Assembly: GCA_002784945.1 (NCBI GenBank)
Contig: PFMD01000028.1
Span: 1-38,395 of the forward strand
DNA length: 38,395 nt
DNA from: Candidatus Kerfeldbacteria bacterium CG_4_10_14_0_8_um_filter_42_10
Lineage (GTDB): Bacteria > Patescibacteriota > Patescibacteriia > UM-FILTER-42-10
Reading direction: 5' to 3'
The position numbers and the translations under genes were made by a program. Positions 31,058-38,370 of the stretch are shown here, in pieces. Below the pieces are notes generated by a model. That model did no database searches. It saw nothing but the letters and a program-made list of their open reading frames with translations, and had not been told where the DNA came from. The stretch's first letter is position 1. Each line of letters begins with the position of its first letter.

Positions 31058-31549
31058 TTACTCTCCTTTTTTCTTTTTGATTATCTCCAAAATCCGATCA
31101 GTCTTGATTTTGGTTTCTTGCTCTAAAAAGAATTTGTTTACTCCGGGAATCAATTTCAGCCAGTCGCCAATAAGCTGAATTACCTTTTTAGCCGTAGCTT
31201 TGGCGGTTTGGATTAGATTCTCAATCAGCGTAGCGGTTTCTTCGCCCTTTTGCCGAAAAAGAAGCTTCTGATTGGCATCCATGCTTTGATAAATATCAAC
31301 TAAATCCTCCGAGAGGATTTTTTCGATTTCCCTTCTAGTTTCGGACTTGGGAACAGCTATTGGGGTAGGAGTTGTGGCGGCGGGAACCGGTTGAGCCGAG
31401 GCCGCTTTTTGTTCTTCCTTAGCTATCTGTTTTTCCAGCTCGGCTAGATCCTTTTCCAATTCCACTTTTTTTTCGTCAGTTTCGGGAATAATTGGTCTTT
31501 CCGGAATAATTTCAGGCTTAGGCTGCTGTTCAAATTGTTGTTCAGGCAT
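31058..31549 (-). CDS. Proline-rich/coiled-coil partner of the translocase, 163 aa
   Basis: Not recognised. Residues 1-25 are Pro/Glu/Gln-rich (PEIIPERPIIPETDEKK), 25-50 form a charged coiled coil (KVELEKDLAELEKQIAKEE), then an Ala/Pro/Thr linker, then a predicted alpha-helical domain (ETRREIEKILSEDLVDIYQS; FRQKGEETATLIENLIQ) ending in a basic helix with KKKKGE. No membrane segment. It precedes the translocase by 2 nt on the same strand, so the two are certainly cotranscribed and probably interact. The arrangement, disordered-coiled coil-helical domain before a membrane ATPase, suggests an adaptor or substrate-recruiting subunit (inference). Confidence 0.8.
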   Translation of the reverse strand: MPEQQFEQQPKPEIIPERPIIPETDEKKVELEKDLAELEKQIAKEEQKAASAQPVPAATTPTPIAVPKSETRREIEKILSEDLVDIYQSMDANQKLLFRQKGEETATLIENLIQTAKATAKKVIQLIGDWLKLIPGVNKFFLEQETKIKTDRILEIIKKKKGE

Positions 31550-31644
31550 GATAAAAAATTAAAGCTCAAAGCGAAAAAAATTGAGATAATCTGCCGTTCT
31601 AATCTTTAAATTTAAACTTTTAACTCTAAACTTTGCACTTTTAT

Positions 31645-31673
31645 AGTATATCATATTTTCCCGTTTTTTTCAA
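31645..31673 (-). promoter_or_regulatory. Promoter of the translocase operon
   Basis: On the reverse strand TTGAAA (31673-31668) and TATACT (31650-31645) are 17 nt apart; start near 31638, giving an ~88-nt leader of A/T-rich period-7/8 words. Confidence 0.7.
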
Positions 31674-31710
31674 CTTATTTCCTAAAATACCCCCTACCTA
31701 CTTAGTGGGA

Positions 31711-31739
31711 TTGACAAAAATTGAGATTAGGTATATATT
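31711..31739 (+). promoter_or_regulatory. Promoter of the duplicated lipoprotein
   Basis: TTGACA (31711-31716) and TATATT (31734-31739) are 17 nt apart; predicted start near 31746. Divergent from the promoter at 31645-31673. Confidence 0.75.
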
Positions 31740-31745
31740 TATCTG

Positions 31746-31966
31746 TTAAAATTAAGCTGCTAAGTACCAAGTACTAAGAAGGAAAAAGCGACAGATATTT
31801 GCCGTCTCTTGATAGCAGACCCCGCTAGAAATCGGGTAGCGGAAAAAAGCCTGTTGGGATGAATACAACGGTGTTTTCTAAAGGGGTAAATATGTGTCAC
31901 TTTTAATGGGAAGATCATTCGAAAAAAAATAGACCAAAAATAGACCTCTGAAAGGGGGAAAGTAGC
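31746..31966 (+). other. Long 5' leader of the lipoprotein gene
   Basis: About 220 nt lie between the predicted start and the ATG. It begins with a CTAAGTAC/AAGTACTAAG tract (31757-31776), then CCGCTA/TAGCGG (31822-31842) forms a hairpin. A 15-codon frame (31859-31906, MNTTVFSKGVNMCHF) is possible, as is a shorter MCHF frame with AAGGGG upstream. I do not recognise a riboswitch class. Together with 31550-31710 this is a gene-free stretch of over 400 nt. Confidence 0.4.
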
Positions 31967-32908
31967 ATGAGAAGCTGGATTCTTCTGCCTCTGCTGGCAA
32001 GCGTCTTACTGCTGGCCGGTTGCGGAGCGCACAGTCACTTGGAGCGGATTGATCATAATACCTGGAATTTCCACTGGGAAGCCTACCGGATCGCCGATCC
32101 GCAAATCCTGGTAGACGTTTATCGCGCCCAGGAAAACATCACGGAAGAGGATTGGATGTTGTTCGACAACACCGCCTATTTCACGGTAATTCCAGGACAC
32201 CCGAAATTTGACGGCAACGTCACTTCAGTAAAGGTGTATCTGGACAATAACGGACCGGTTTTCGCCGCTAAAGGAGGTGCGGGATACCAATTTGGTATCA
32301 CCACTGCTTGGAGCGTAGGCGAAAATTTGTTCTACAACGTTATGCCCGGCAAACACACCGTGGTGGTTCAAGTCGAATGGCAGTCCTGGAAACCGTTCTG
32401 GTTTAAAGGACAACAAACCCGAGACCTGACCACCTGGACCTACGCCATCATTGACGTAGACCAATCGTATCTGGCCCGAATGGATACCGATCCCGGGCTG
32501 TTCCGTGCCGCTAAAAAGGATGAGCCGCAATTGCTGGTTACTTACCTGGGCCGGCTGATTAACGTTACGGAGAAAAAGCGAACTATGTTCGAAAACTCCG
32601 AGACGTACCTGGTAGCGGTTGGGAATGACGACGATGGATACGTCAAGGACGTCATCGTATATCTCAACAATGTCCGGATTCCGGTTCACAAAGAAGGCGT
32701 CCATTATACCTTCGGCGTGACTACCGGGTATGGCAGCGGCGGCAACTACTATTACAACATCGGTTCCGGTAATTACAAGTTCCGGATCGAAGTAGTAAAG
32801 GTCAAACCGCCGAAGCCGGTGGCCCAGCCGCCTGGACCAGATGGAGAGGTCTATTCGCAGTTCGTACATTCCGAACTTGAGGTGGATCCGACCTATTTAG
32901 GTTGGTGA
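31967..32908 (+). CDS. Lipoprotein with two tandem homologous domains
   Basis: A secreted, lipid-anchored protein: signal peptide 1-18 with a perfect lipobox LAGC (Cys19). The mature part is an internal duplication. Domain 1 (about 48-175) and domain 2 (about 185-310) share PQILVDVYR/PQLLVTYLG, an NITEE/NVTEK step, VTSVKVYLDN/VKDVIVYLNN, GYQFGITTAWSVGENLFYNV/HYTFGVTTGYGSGGNYYYNI, PGKHTVVVQV/SGNYKFRIEV, and each ends at (I/L)xVDxxYL. Both are probably beta sandwiches. No family recognised. A GAAAGGGGG-type ribosome site precedes the ATG. Single-gene unit with promoter 31711-31739 and terminator 32929-32977. Role at the cell surface unknown; adhesion or host contact is only a guess. Confidence 0.78.
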   Translation: MRSWILLPLLASVLLLAGCGAHSHLERIDHNTWNFHWEAYRIADPQILVDVYRAQENITEEDWMLFDNTAYFTVIPGHPKFDGNVTSVKVYLDNNGPVFAAKGGAGYQFGITTAWSVGENLFYNVMPGKHTVVVQVEWQSWKPFWFKGQQTRDLTTWTYAIIDVDQSYLARMDTDPGLFRAAKKDEPQLLVTYLGRLINVTEKKRTMFENSETYLVAVGNDDDGYVKDVIVYLNNVRIPVHKEGVHYTFGVTTGYGSGGNYYYNIGSGNYKFRIEVVKVKPPKPVAQPPGPDGEVYSQFVHSELEVDPTYLGW

Positions 32909-32928
32909 TCTGCTTCGCTTACCAAGAG

Positions 32929-32977
32929 GGCGTGCATCTCTATAATCTATAAATAGAGATGCCCGCCTTTTTTCTTT
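32929..32977 (+). terminator. Terminator of the duplicated lipoprotein
   Basis: GGCGTGCATCTCTAT (32929-32943) pairs with ATAGAGATGCCCGCC (32953-32967) with one mismatch, followed by TTTTTTCTTT. Confidence 0.92.
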
Positions 32978-32999
32978 ATGGGATATCGCGCCTTCTGCC

Positions 33000-33031
33000 G
33001 GGTAGGCGGAGCGACGTCGCTCCGCCTACCC
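33000..33031. repeat. 32-bp perfect loopless palindrome
   Basis: All bases from 33000 to 33031 are self-complementary about the centre ACGT; the half-site is GGGTAGGCGGAGCGAC. It lies between the terminator of the lipoprotein and the promoter of the 56-aa gene. Confidence 0.88.
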
Positions 33032-33041
33032 TTTATTACTT

Positions 33042-33070
33042 TTGACAGAATTGAATTATTGCGGTAGTTT
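33042..33070 (+). promoter_or_regulatory. Promoter of the 56-aa gene
   Basis: TTGACA (33042-33047) and TAGTTT (33065-33070) are 17 nt apart; predicted start near 33077, about 30 nt before the ATG at 33108. Confidence 0.6.
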
Positions 33071-33107
33071 AAATATAAGATTAGATCTTTTTCCTGGGAG
33101 GCGGCCC

Positions 33108-33278
33108 ATGTCAACAACAGGCTTGATAGTACTGGGGGTTATTTTCGCAGCACTTATCGCGGTGGCGCTCTGGGCGATCAAAAAACTCCCTAAGACAGAG
33201 GAGATGACTTCTGAGGACAGAGAAATCTGGGTCCAGGCTATGATGGTAGATCCGTTCCTCAACTATCCTGTACTCTGA
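33108..33278 (+). CDS. 56-aa single-TM mini-protein
   Basis: The ATG at 33108 is chosen because GGGAGG lies 6 nt upstream and a promoter overlaps the region before it. A longer frame beginning at 33042 would start inside the promoter. The protein starts MSTTG, has one hydrophobic helix (LIVLGVIFAALIAVALWAI) and a cytoplasmic tail with KKLPKTEEMTSEDREIWV, then MMVDPFLNYPVL. No family recognised. It is a complete monocistronic unit ending in the terminator at 33302-33333. Such TM peptides often tune membrane enzymes; nothing here shows the partner. Confidence 0.7.
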   Translation: MSTTGLIVLGVIFAALIAVALWAIKKLPKTEEMTSEDREIWVQAMMVDPFLNYPVL

Positions 33279-33301
33279 TTATCTCTAAGGTTCTTCATGT
33301 C

Positions 33302-33333
33302 AGGCAGTTGCCCGCGCGACTGCCTTTTTCTTT
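33302..33333 (+). terminator. Terminator of the 56-aa gene
   Basis: AGGCAGT (33302-33308) pairs with ACTGCCT (33319-33325) and is followed by TTTTTCTTT. Confidence 0.88.
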
Positions 33334-33346
33334 ATCAAATAATGAC

Positions 33347-33375
33347 TTGCAAAAAATCGTAAAGTGTGCTACAAT
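33347..33375 (+). promoter_or_regulatory. Promoter upstream of the corA leader
   Basis: TTGCAA (33347-33352) and TACAAT (33370-33375) are 17 nt apart; predicted start near 33382, giving a 230-nt leader before the corA ATG at 33612. Confidence 0.65.
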
Positions 33376-33412
33376 ATAACCATAAAGTGCTAAAACAAAC
33401 ACAAAAAAATGA

Positions 33413-33613
33413 ATCCCGTTAGAAAAAACAAATTTTGGTTTACCTATAATATCCAACGCTTAGAAAATAAACACCGGCATACCGATTGCACTGCTTATTT
33501 ACGGAAGCGCTCTACGGAAAACAATCATTATTTTTCAATTTTCAGCAAAGGTCGAGAACTATTTTTTATTTATTTTGAAGCGTGTTTAAAGCGCTTCTTT
33601 TTTCTAACGGGAT
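33413..33613. repeat. 16-bp inverted repeat bounding the GIY-YIG remnant
   Basis: ATCCCGTTAGAAAAAA (33413-33428) and TTTTTTCTAACGGGAT (33598-33613) are exact reverse complements 169 nt apart. The right arm overlaps the U tract of the hairpin at 33577-33603 and the corA start codon. The seed ATCCCGTT/AACGGGAT also forms the tip of the palindrome at 4363-4386. Confidence 0.85.
33577..33603 (+). terminator. Intrinsic terminator-like hairpin just before corA
   Basis: GAAGCG (33577-33582) and CGCTTC (33592-33597), loop TGTTTAAAG, are followed directly by six T residues, only 8 nt before the corA ATG. It would stop leader transcripts unless read through. Confidence 0.6.
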
Positions 33614-34538
33614 GAACATCCAGGAAATTAAATCCAAGGATATGAGTTGGGTTAACATTATTAACCCCACTCAAGAAGAGATTGAACATCTCCGAAAAAC
33701 TTATAAATTCCACCCGCTGGATTTAGAAGATTGTTTAACGGTAACCCAGCGACCTAAGATTGATGAATACGAGAAGTATCATTTTATGGTGCTTCTTTTT
33801 CCGATTTACCACACGAAAACCCGTGAAATTACTCCCGAAGAAATCCATTTTTTTATCAGCAAGCACTACCTGATTACTATTCATAACAATGTGCTTTCGC
33901 CCGTCACCAATTTTTTTCACCTCTGCCAAAGCAGCCAAGAGGTACGAAAAAAGCATTTCGATGGCTCCGCCGAAAAACTACTGTATCACGTTTTAGATAA
34001 ACTGCTTACCTCTATTTACCCGATGCTGGATCATCTTAGCGTTGACATCAGCCAGGTGGAAAAAGGGATTTTTGCCGGTGACGAAAAAAAGATGGTTAAA
34101 GAAATTCTGGTAACCCGCCGGAATATCACCGACTTTCGCAAAATTATGCAGGCTCACAAAAAGACTTTGCAAAAGTTAACGGCCGGCCTGCAGGAAAGCG
34201 ACTTATTTCAAATCCAAAAAACTGACCGCTATTTCGACAACTTAGTGGATCACACTAAGGAGATTTGGGATGCCCTCGAAGGATACAAAGAAGCCATCGA
34301 AGCATTGCAGGAAACCAATGAATCGCTGATTTCTAATCGCATTAATGAAATAATGAAAACATTAACGGCTATTTCCGTGGCTATTCTGCCAGTAACATTG
34401 ATTGCCAGCCTGTTTGGCATGAACACTCCCAATTCTCCCTTTAGCAATCAGCCTCATGCCTTTTGGATAATAACCGCCATGAACTTATTGATAATGGCCG
34501 GCTTGATATTTTTCCTTAAAAAGAAAAGATGGATTTAA
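33612..34538 (+). CDS. corA: CorA-family Mg2+/Co2+ transporter
   Basis: A pentameric magnesium channel of the inner membrane. The cytosolic funnel domain (1-245) has WVNIINPTQEEIEHL and LEDCLTVTQRPKIDEYEKY, then long helices (LTSIYPMLDHLSVDISQVEK; ITDFRKIMQAHKKTLQ). Two C-terminal membrane helices carry the signature LFGMNTP, then a loop NSPFSNQPHAFW, and end in the basic KKKRWI. Length 308 aa is typical. The start is set at 33612; codons upstream belong to the repeat arm. The leader carries a terminator-like hairpin and the decayed GIY-YIG frame, so its expression may be controlled or damaged there. The next gene starts 45 nt on. Confidence 0.94.
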   Translation: MNIQEIKSKDMSWVNIINPTQEEIEHLRKTYKFHPLDLEDCLTVTQRPKIDEYEKYHFMVLLFPIYHTKTREITPEEIHFFISKHYLITIHNNVLSPVTNFFHLCQSSQEVRKKHFDGSAEKLLYHVLDKLLTSIYPMLDHLSVDISQVEKGIFAGDEKKMVKEILVTRRNITDFRKIMQAHKKTLQKLTAGLQESDLFQIQKTDRYFDNLVDHTKEIWDALEGYKEAIEALQETNESLISNRINEIMKTLTAISVAILPVTLIASLFGMNTPNSPFSNQPHAFWIITAMNLLIMAGLIFFLKKKRWI

Positions 34539-34547
34539 AACAGCTGC

Positions 34548-34576
34548 TTTAAAAGCAGGCGGAAATAAGTTATAAT
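34548..34576 (+). promoter_or_regulatory. Promoter of the 53-aa gene, apparently leaderless
   Basis: A perfect TATAAT (34571-34576) lies 17 nt after TTTAAA (34548-34553). The ATG at 34583 is 7 nt downstream, the usual position of the transcript start. No ribosome site is present. Confidence 0.5.
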
Positions 34577-34582
34577 TCGATT

Positions 34583-34744
34583 ATGAGCAAAACGAATCAA
34601 AAAATCACTACTGAGGTAAAAATAGTTCCCAAAATAACCGAAAAAGTCGGAGAACTTATTGTTTTACTGGTAGCCTGCGTTATTTTAGGATCGGCTTTTT
34701 TGGCCGCAATCATTATCAGTTCAATTAAACTGACTAATTTATAA
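34583..34744 (+). CDS. 53-aa single-TM protein
   Basis: The frame begins [20 protein letters not shown], continues with KVGEL, then one long hydrophobic helix ([20 protein letters not shown]), and ends SSIKLTNL. A positively charged N-terminus implies the tail faces out. It resembles SecE only in size and lacks its conserved motif, so I do not assign it. It ends 11 nt before a membrane-anchored Clp-type ATPase, also with one N-terminal TM helix, so the two are probably one operon and may work together. The promoter at 34548-34576 would give a leaderless mRNA. Confidence 0.65.
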   Translation: MSKTNQKITTEVKIVPKITEKVGELIVLLVACVILGSAFLAAIIISSIKLTNL

Positions 34745-34755
34745 TAATTGCGATA

Positions 34756-35733
34756 ATGGAAATAACTACCCTTCCCTACTTTTTTATTGCTACCGTAATT
34801 ATTATTGGCATTGGGATCGCCGTCTGGCTTAACCAAAGAGCTTCTTCCGGAAACAAGGGATCAATGCTTGAGAAGTACTCCCGCGATCTTACCAAGCTTT
34901 CCGAAGAGGGCGAGCTTGATCCGGTAATCGGACGCTTTCACGAAATCAAAAGAGTGATTCAAATTTTGTCGCGCCGGACCAAAAACAATCCCGTTTTGAT
35001 CGGAGTTTCGGGAGTGGGTAAAACCGCCATAGTCGAGGAACTGGCCAATCAAATTCAACACGGCAATGTGCCGGATTCTTTGAAAAATAAGCGGGTTCTG
35101 GCTTTGGATCTTTCGGGACTAGTGGCCGGCACCAAGTACCGCGGAGAATTCGAACAGCGCTTGAAAAGCGTGGTGGATGAGATTAAAATAGCTAAGCGGA
35201 ATATTATTCTATTCATTGACGAGCTGCAAACTTTGGCCGAAGCCGGGGAAGCCACTGGCGCCATTGACGCTTCGGATATTCTTAAGCCGGCCCTGGCGCG
35301 CGGAGAGCTGCAGGCCGTGGGAGCGACCACTGAAGAAGAGTACAATAAATTCATCAAGACCGATCCGACCTTAGAAAGAAGATTCCAGCCGGTAATGGTA
35401 AAGGAACCGACTTACAACGAAACCCTGAAAATTTTAAAAGGAATCAGAAGAAAATATGAAGAGCACCACCGGGTTAAGATAACGGACGAAGCCATAAACG
35501 CTGCCGTTAAGCTGGCCGATGAATATCTTAAGGACCGCTATTTTCCCGATAAGGCAATCGATTTAATGGATGAATCGGCGGCGAAAGTACGCCTTTCCGT
35601 CGTTACTAATCCAGAAGAATATGAGGATAAGAATCCGACGGTAACGGGCAAAGATGTTGAAGAAGTAATCAATGAATGGACCAATGAATTGATCAGTTAC
35701 TCTTCTAAAAAACCTGAATCCAAACAAGCCTAG
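34756..35733 (+). CDS. Membrane-anchored single-ring Clp-type AAA+ ATPase
   Basis: Homologous to only the first ATPase domain (D1) of ClpA/ClpB/ClpC. An N-terminal membrane helix (7-25) replaces the usual Clp N domain. The AAA+ core is intact: [20 protein letters not shown], Walker A GVSGVGKT (83-90), pore-loop region [12 protein letters not shown], Walker B ILFIDE (151-156), sensor GATTEEEY, arginine finger LERRF (207-210), and the [20 protein letters not shown] helix. It ends soon after this, at 325 aa, so the middle coiled-coil and the second ATPase ring are absent. Complete promoter-side and terminator (35761-35782) argue against truncation by sequencing. Role unknown; perhaps membrane protein remodelling. 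Operon with the 53-aa TM protein. Confidence 0.88.
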   Translation: MEITTLPYFFIATVIIIGIGIAVWLNQRASSGNKGSMLEKYSRDLTKLSEEGELDPVIGRFHEIKRVIQILSRRTKNNPVLIGVSGVGKTAIVEELANQIQHGNVPDSLKNKRVLALDLSGLVAGTKYRGEFEQRLKSVVDEIKIAKRNIILFIDELQTLAEAGEATGAIDASDILKPALARGELQAVGATTEEEYNKFIKTDPTLERRFQPVMVKEPTYNETLKILKGIRRKYEEHHRVKITDEAINAAVKLADEYLKDRYFPDKAIDLMDESAAKVRLSVVTNPEEYEDKNPTVTGKDVEEVINEWTNELISYSSKKPESKQA

Positions 35734-35760
35734 GTATTAAAATCCCCTTTCTAAAAAACA

Positions 35761-35782
35761 GCATGGCAATTCATGCTTTTTT
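35761..35782 (+). terminator. Terminator of the Clp-type ATPase
   Basis: GCATG (35761-35765) and CATGC (35772-35776) with loop GCAATT are followed by six T residues and preceded by an A run, so it can work both ways. Confidence 0.8.
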
Positions 35783-35811
35783 ATTACTCCGAATTGTAGT
35801 AAAATAAACCC

Positions 35812-37194
35812 ATGACTGAAATATGCTTTTACAATACCCTCGCCCGCAAAAAAGAAGGGTTTAAACCAATTAAAAAAGGATTGGTTGGTTTATATACTTG
35901 CGGTCCTACCGTTTACAACTACGCTCATATTGGAAATTTAAGAACCTATGTTTTTGAAGATGTGCTGCGAAGGACTTTGGAATACAACGGATTGAAGGTA
36001 AAGCACGTCATGAACATCACGGACGTCGGTCATTTAACTTCTGATGCCGACACCGGCGAGGATAAAGTGGAAAAAGAAGCACGAAAAGAAAATAAATCAG
36101 CCTGGGACATCACTGATTATTACGCCGGCGTTTTCAAGAAGAATTTGCAGGAACTGAATATTAAACCTCCCGCGATCTGGTGCAAAGCGACCGATCACAT
36201 CAAAGAACAAATTGCCCTGGTAAAAAAGCTGGAAAAAAAAGGATTCACTTACCGCACTGGCGACGGCATTTATTTTAATACCGCGAAACTGAAAGACTAC
36301 GGCAAGTTGGCCAGGCTCGACGTAAGAGGCTTAAAAGCCGGCGCGCGCGTTGCGTTAAAAGACGAGAAAAAGAATTTGACTGATTTTGCCTTATGGAAAT
36401 TTTCACCGAAAGATTCCAAAAGGCAAATGGAATGGGATTCTCCCTGGGGATTGGGCTTTCCGGGCTGGCACCTGGAATGCTCCGCTATGTCCACTAAATA
36501 CTTGGGCCAGCCGTTTGACCTTCATACCGGCGGAGTGGATCATATTTCCGTGCACCACACCAATGAAATAGCCCAGAGCGAAGCCGCTAATGGAAAAACT
36601 TTGGCAAATTACTGGCTGCACGGAGAGTTTTTAATCATCCAAGACCAGAAAATGGCCAAATCGGAACAGAACTTTATCACTTTAGCTACCCTAAAAAATA
36701 AGGGGATCAATCCTATCGCCTATCGCTATTTGATTTTGACTTCGCATTACCGCTCCAAGCTGAACTTCAGCTGGAAAAGCTTGGCCGCGGCGGAATCGGC
36801 CTTAAAAAGCATTTACCATCAAGTGGAACAGTTCGATAATCCTAAAGTGGGTTGCGCCGAGCTGGAACAGAAATTCATTAAGGCGATTAACAATGATTTG
36901 GACACTCCTCAAGCAGTGGCGATCCTCTGGGAACTATTGAAATCAAACTATCCCACCAGCGCCAAAAAGAAAACTTTACTGGAGTTTGACCGCGTATTGG
37001 GCTTAGGATTAGACCAAATTGAGAAACAAAAGTTATCCCTTCCGAAAGCGGTAAGCAAGTTAGCCCAAGCTCGGGAGAATGCCCGAAAAAAGCAGGATTT
37101 TTCCAGGGCCGATTCCTTAAGGAAAGAGATTGAAAAACTGGGGTTTAAGGTTGAGGATACTAAAGACGGATTAACCATCACTAAGAAAGATTAA
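35812..37194 (+). CDS. cysS: Cysteinyl-tRNA synthetase
   Basis: Charges tRNA-Cys. A class I enzyme with [16 protein letters not shown] (zinc ligand C30, HIGN 39-42), the KMSKS loop as [11 protein letters not shown], and the zinc-site [12 protein letters not shown] and [12 protein letters not shown] motifs. The C-terminal anticodon-binding part ends in [16 protein letters not shown]-like sequence ([24 protein letters not shown]). Length 460 aa is normal. Start at 35812; a TAAAAT word lies about 10 nt upstream, so a short or absent leader is possible. The stop codon shares a base with the PAP2 gene's ATG (TAATG at 37192-37196), so the two are coupled. Confidence 0.97.
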   Translation: MTEICFYNTLARKKEGFKPIKKGLVGLYTCGPTVYNYAHIGNLRTYVFEDVLRRTLEYNGLKVKHVMNITDVGHLTSDADTGEDKVEKEARKENKSAWDITDYYAGVFKKNLQELNIKPPAIWCKATDHIKEQIALVKKLEKKGFTYRTGDGIYFNTAKLKDYGKLARLDVRGLKAGARVALKDEKKNLTDFALWKFSPKDSKRQMEWDSPWGLGFPGWHLECSAMSTKYLGQPFDLHTGGVDHISVHHTNEIAQSEAANGKTLANYWLHGEFLIIQDQKMAKSEQNFITLATLKNKGINPIAYRYLILTSHYRSKLNFSWKSLAAAESALKSIYHQVEQFDNPKVGCAELEQKFIKAINNDLDTPQAVAILWELLKSNYPTSAKKKTLLEFDRVLGLGLDQIEKQKLSLPKAVSKLAQARENARKKQDFSRADSLRKEIEKLGFKVEDTKDGLTITKKD

Positions 37195-37754
37195 TGCTAT
37201 CAGTCGATCACCTTATTTTTTGGGGATTTTACAACGCCTTACCCCACCTTCCGATTTTTAATGCTTTCTTTACTTTCATTTCTTATTTAGGATACCCCAA
37301 CTTGATCTGGGTTCCTTTAGTGATCGGTTTTCTTTTGTTTCACCATCAAAAAAGAGGATGGATCTTGCTGGAAGCGGTTTTTGCCATAGGGATCGGCGTG
37401 GTGTTAAATGAATACCTGATTAAGGAGATTTTTGTCCGACTGCGTCCGTTTGAAGTTTTTGCTAATCTTTCATCGCTGGATCCGACGGCAGCCGGGTTTT
37501 CTTTTCCCTCTTCCCACGCCGTGGCCGCTTTAAGCTTAGCCACGGTAATCGCCTTGTCCACCAAGAATACTAAGATCCAGGCACTGGCGGCAATTTATGC
37601 CATCTTGGTATGCTTTTCCCGAATTTATTTGGGTGTTCATTTTCCGCTGGATGTAATCGCCGGAGCGCTGTTGGGAATATTATTGGGCTGGCTTTCTTCT
37701 TACTTTCTTCCCCATTTCTATAAATCCCTTTTTCACAAAGAAGGGCATTTCTAA
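37194..37754 (+). CDS. PAP2-family membrane phosphatase (undecaprenyl-diphosphatase-like)
   Basis: An integral membrane lipid phosphatase with about five to six hydrophobic segments. The three acid-phosphatase motifs are intact: KEIFVRLRP (KxxxxxxRP), FPSSHA (PSGH equivalent), and SRIYLGVHFPLDV (SRxxxxxHxxxD) with the catalytic His. This matches BcrC-type recycling of undecaprenyl diphosphate for cell-wall synthesis, or phosphatidylglycerophosphate phosphatase; sequence alone cannot tell. Length 186 aa is typical. Overlaps cysS by one base. A 32-bp palindrome follows at 37763-37794. Confidence 0.9.
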   Translation: MLSVDHLIFWGFYNALPHLPIFNAFFTFISYLGYPNLIWVPLVIGFLLFHHQKRGWILLEAVFAIGIGVVLNEYLIKEIFVRLRPFEVFANLSSLDPTAAGFSFPSSHAVAALSLATVIALSTKNTKIQALAAIYAILVCFSRIYLGVHFPLDVIAGALLGILLGWLSSYFLPHFYKSLFHKEGHF

Positions 37755-37762
37755 ACAAAATT

Positions 37763-37794
37763 AAGAAGGCGCGATTCGCGAATCGCGCCTTCTT
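37763..37794. repeat. 32-bp perfect loopless palindrome, likely bidirectional terminator
   Basis: All bases from 37763 to 37794 are self-complementary; the half-site is AAGAAGGCGCGATTCG. It is centred between the convergent PAP2 gene and the gene at 37801, with A- and T-rich flanks. Its GGCGCGA/TCGCGCC core resembles that at 17174-17217. Confidence 0.88.
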
Positions 37795-37800
37795 TTGGTT

Positions 37801-38370
37801 TTAAATATCGTATTTGAATTTTTTCTTATTGGAAGCTCCCCCTTTAAGCAGAATCATCAAAAGAATCGGTGCCACAATCCAGATAAAGCGGCCCACTTCC
37901 GAAACAAAAATGGTTTGGGTGGACGGAGCCAGGTGTCCGGCGGCCGATTCGGGTAAAAACGACAAGGTAATGCTGATCAGCAACCCGACATGCAGAATAC
38001 TAAAGACAATCACCTGCCACCATTTGCCTCGATCATCTGAACTGGCCACGGTAGCGAGTAGTGCGGACCGGGAAAGCAAAAAGAATAGAAACACGAAAAT
38101 GGCCACAAAGGCGGTAATCCGCACGACAAAAAACTGATTGATCCCTACTTCGGTGTTCACATCATTAATGTAAGGCGCGGTATTGACCACGGCCAGGGCC
38201 ATATAAATACTGACCAAAATTACGATAATCCGGTCTCGGCCCAAGGACATGCCGTAAAGCAAAGCGGCGACCACAAAAAATAGGATAATAAACATATCCC
38301 AGGTGGGTTTTGACCAGTCAAAATTGGCGATCCAGGTACCGGTATTGGCGGCAACTGTAGCAAAAATCAT
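37801..38370 (-). CDS. Membrane protein, 189 aa, five TM
   Basis: Not assigned to a functional family. The hydrophobic segments are at about 25-43, 47-67, 83-103, 118-138 and 158-178. An N-terminal WSKPTWDMFIILFFVVAALL segment is followed by SLGRDRIIVILVSIYMALAV. The central loop has VASSDDRGKWWQV, and the C-terminus is basic (KKKFKYDI). I recall similar WDMFI...LYGxSLGRDR proteins in Patescibacteria, function unknown; the fold is CvpA-like only in a broad sense. The start at 38370 is secure, with GGAGG 6 nt upstream. It faces away from the window edge. Confidence 0.82.
   Translation of the reverse strand: MIFATVAANTGTWIANFDWSKPTWDMFIILFFVVAALLYGMSLGRDRIIVILVSIYMALAVVNTAPYINDVNTEVGINQFFVVRITAFVAIFVFLFFLLSRSALLATVASSDDRGKWWQVIVFSILHVGLLISITLSFLPESAAGHLAPSTQTIFVSEVGRFIWIVAPILLMILLKGGASNKKKFKYDI

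Larger units (their letters stand above)
33409..33615 (+). pseudogene. Decayed GIY-YIG nuclease reading frame in the corA leader
   Basis: The open frame (68 codons) begins MNPVRKNKFWFTYNIQRLEN and continues with CTAYLRKRSTENN, then SKGRELFFIYFEACLK. This follows the layout of small stand-alone GIY-YIG proteins, whose equivalents read (F)YxYILQ, GCTxxLxKRxxEHN, and GRPxxLIYYEACL. The catalytic motifs are degraded: GIY is TYNIQ and the YIG position is HTD. After EACLK the C-terminal third is missing and the frame runs into the inverted repeat arm as RFFFLTG. The TGA stop overlaps the corA ATG (ATGA). It is thus probably an inactive remnant, unless retained as a leader peptide. The identification is by eye. 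Confidence 0.55.

Noticed and set aside
33042-33107. N-terminal extension of the 56-aa protein (start at 33042)
   Set aside because: The extension overlaps the promoter and lacks a ribosome site; the ATG at 33108 has GGGAGG at good spacing.
34583-34744. SecE as identity of the 53-aa TM protein
   Set aside because: Size and single TM fit, but the conserved SecE segment around the membrane entry is absent and the neighbour is not nusG.
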